Shown piece after piece: positions 22,028 to 23,028 of a stretch of 23,028 nt of DNA. The DNA is taken from the NCBI GenBank assembly GCA_964645285.1, contig CAZYDR010000058.1, positions 1 through 23,028 of the forward strand. Reading direction: 5' to 3'. Under the pieces are notes generated by a model. It made no database searches. It saw only the letters and a program-made list of their open reading frames with translations, and was not told the DNA's origin. Each line of letters opens with the position of its first letter. Within the stretch, counting starts at the first letter, position 1. The DNA comes from JAYZAP01 sp964645285. GTDB lineage: Bacteria > Pseudomonadota > Alphaproteobacteria > JAAXGF01. Both the position numbers and the translations under genes were made by a program.

Positions 22028-23028
22028 TCAGTCGATATTATCGCCTTCGATGTCGCGGGCAAGCACCTCGCGTTTGCCCACATGGTTGGCGCGGCTTACC
22101 ACGCCTTCGGATTCCATGCGCTCGATGATGCGCGCGGCCCGGTTATAGCCGATCTGCAAATAGCGCTGAACGAAGCTGGTCGAGGCTTTGCGCTCGCGGC
22201 ACACTAGGGCCACCGCCTGATCGTAGAGGGCGTCGGCGTCGCTGCCGCCGCCACTGGTGACCCCGAGAATGGGGGTCGGATCTTCGTCCTCGGTGACCGC
22301 CTCGATATAGTCGGGCTCTGCCTGCTGCTTGAGCACGGCGACCACGCGCTCGACCTCGGAGTCGCTGACGAAGGGGCCGTGGACCCGTTCGATGCGCCCG
22401 CCGGAGGTCATGAACAGCATGTCGCCCTGACCCAGCAGTTGCTCGGCGCCCTGCTCGCCGAGGATGGTGCGGCTGTCGATCTTCGACGTCACCTGGAAGC
22501 TGATGCGGGTCGGAAAATTGGCCTTGATGGTGCCGGTAATGACGTCCACCGAGGGCCGCTGGGTGGCCATGATGAGGTGAATGCCTGCGGCCCGGGCCAT
22601 TTGCGCCAGGCGTTGGAAGGAACCCTCCACTTCCTTGCCGGCGACCAGCATGAGGTCGGCCATCTCGTCGACCACCACCACGATGTTGGGTAGCGGATCG
22701 GTGGCCAGTTCCTGTTCCTCGAACTGGGGCTTGCCGGTCTCGGCATCGAAGCCGGTCTGGACCTGGCGCGTCAGTTGCTCGCCCTTGGCCTCGGCCTCGG
22801 CGAGGCGCTTGTTGTAGCCGGTAATATTGCGCACACCGAGTTGCGACATGGCGCGATAACGATCCTCCATCTCGCGCACGGTCCACTTGAGGGCGACTAC
22901 CGCCTTGTTGGGGTCAGTGACCACCGGGGCCAGCAAATGGGGGATGCCGTCGTAGACCGAAAGCTCGAGCATCTTGGGATCGATCATGATGAATTTGCAC
23001 TGATCCGGCGGCAACCGGTAGAGCAGGG
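22028..23028 (-). CDS. ftsK: DNA translocase FtsK, C-terminal part (N-terminus outside window)
   Basis: C-terminal 333 residues of the septal DNA translocase that aligns dif sites and activates XerCD during division. The reading frame is open to the right edge, so the membrane domain, linker and Walker A lie outside. Visible are 'KFIMIDPKMLELSVYDGIPH', 'ALKWTVREMEDRYRAMSQLG', Walker B 'IVVVVDEMADLMLV', 'LIMATQRPSVDVITGTIKAN' and 'GEQGAEQLLGQGDMLFM', all highly conserved in FtsK/SpoIIIE motors. The last about 70 residues ('DQAVALVCRERKASTSFVQR', then 'YLQIGYNRAARIIERMESEG') are the winged-helix gamma domain that reads KOPS, showing this is FtsK and not a shorter plasmid or phage relative. lolA follows after a 28-base gap. 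Confidence 0.97.
   Translation of the reverse strand, partial: LLYRLPPDQCKFIMIDPKMLELSVYDGIPHLLAPVVTDPNKAVVALKWTVREMEDRYRAMSQLGVRNITGYNKRLAEAEAKGEQLTRQVQTGFDAETGKPQFEEQELATDPLPNIVVVVDEMADLMLVAGKEVEGSFQRLAQMARAAGIHLIMATQRPSVDVITGTIKANFPTRISFQVTSKIDSRTILGEQGAEQLLGQGDMLFMTSGGRIERVHGPFVSDSEVERVVAVLKQQAEPDYIEAVTEDEDPTPILGVTSGGGSDADALYDQAVALVCRERKASTSFVQRYLQIGYNRAARIIERMESEGVVSRANHVGKREVLARDIEGDNID

Noticed and set aside
1..23028. CRISPR arrays, tRNA/rRNA genes, insertion sequences, att sites
   Set aside because: No regularly spaced direct repeats, transposase motifs, cloverleaf-like segments or rRNA stretches were seen on reading either strand.

Overview
The window is high-GC, densely packed bacterial chromosome. 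It reads as an alphaproteobacterium, most likely Rhodospirillales or a relative. The evidence is an ftsK-lolA pair with xthA on the same strand, a 57-residue DUF1127 protein, a class III polyamine-type aminotransferase, and long runs of genes joined by ATGA/GTGA overlaps. I see no tRNA, rRNA, CRISPR array, insertion sequence or phage gene. This placement comes from protein character and gene order only.

Left part (1-9629, all minus strand): one tightly packed run of nine genes, read from right to left. It begins with a MurG-like (COG4671-type) glycosyltransferase, followed by two GT4-type glycosyltransferases, a histidine phosphatase, a second COG4671-type glycosyltransferase, a polysaccharide-deacetylase-like protein, a small two-helix membrane protein, a fused double-ATPase of the peptide/nickel (Opp/Dpp) ABC family, and the start of a family 5 solute-binding protein that runs off the left edge. 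Six consecutive junctions overlap by 4-8 bases, so the glycan enzymes and the importer are almost certainly co-transcribed and translationally coupled.

Middle (9630-13700): a 420-base AT-richer intergenic region separates this run from a divergent plus-strand operon. That operon encodes a large ABC exporter-type protein with a very unusual nucleotide-binding domain, a stand-alone cyclic-nucleotide-binding domain protein, and a small SAM-dependent methyltransferase. The exporter's ATPase has changed Walker A and Walker B residues and about 300 extra residues containing duplicated helical-subdomain segments. This divergent pair of operons is the best candidate in the window for an undescribed system, possibly a regulated pathway for making, exporting and/or recapturing a glycoconjugate. 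That function is inference.

Right part (13695-23028): a minus-strand xthA - enoyl-CoA hydratase-like - GNAT acetyltransferase run with overlapping ends, then a DUF1127 gene. Next come a plus-strand class I glutamine amidotransferase-like gene and, convergent with it, a class III aminotransferase and a C26 gamma-glutamyl hydrolase (PuuD-like), which together suggest polyamine/GABA-type catabolism. After these are a plus-strand sterol-desaturase family membrane oxygenase, a visibly broken MATE efflux gene (two frameshifts and apparent deletions), lolA, and the C-terminal part of ftsK running off the right edge.
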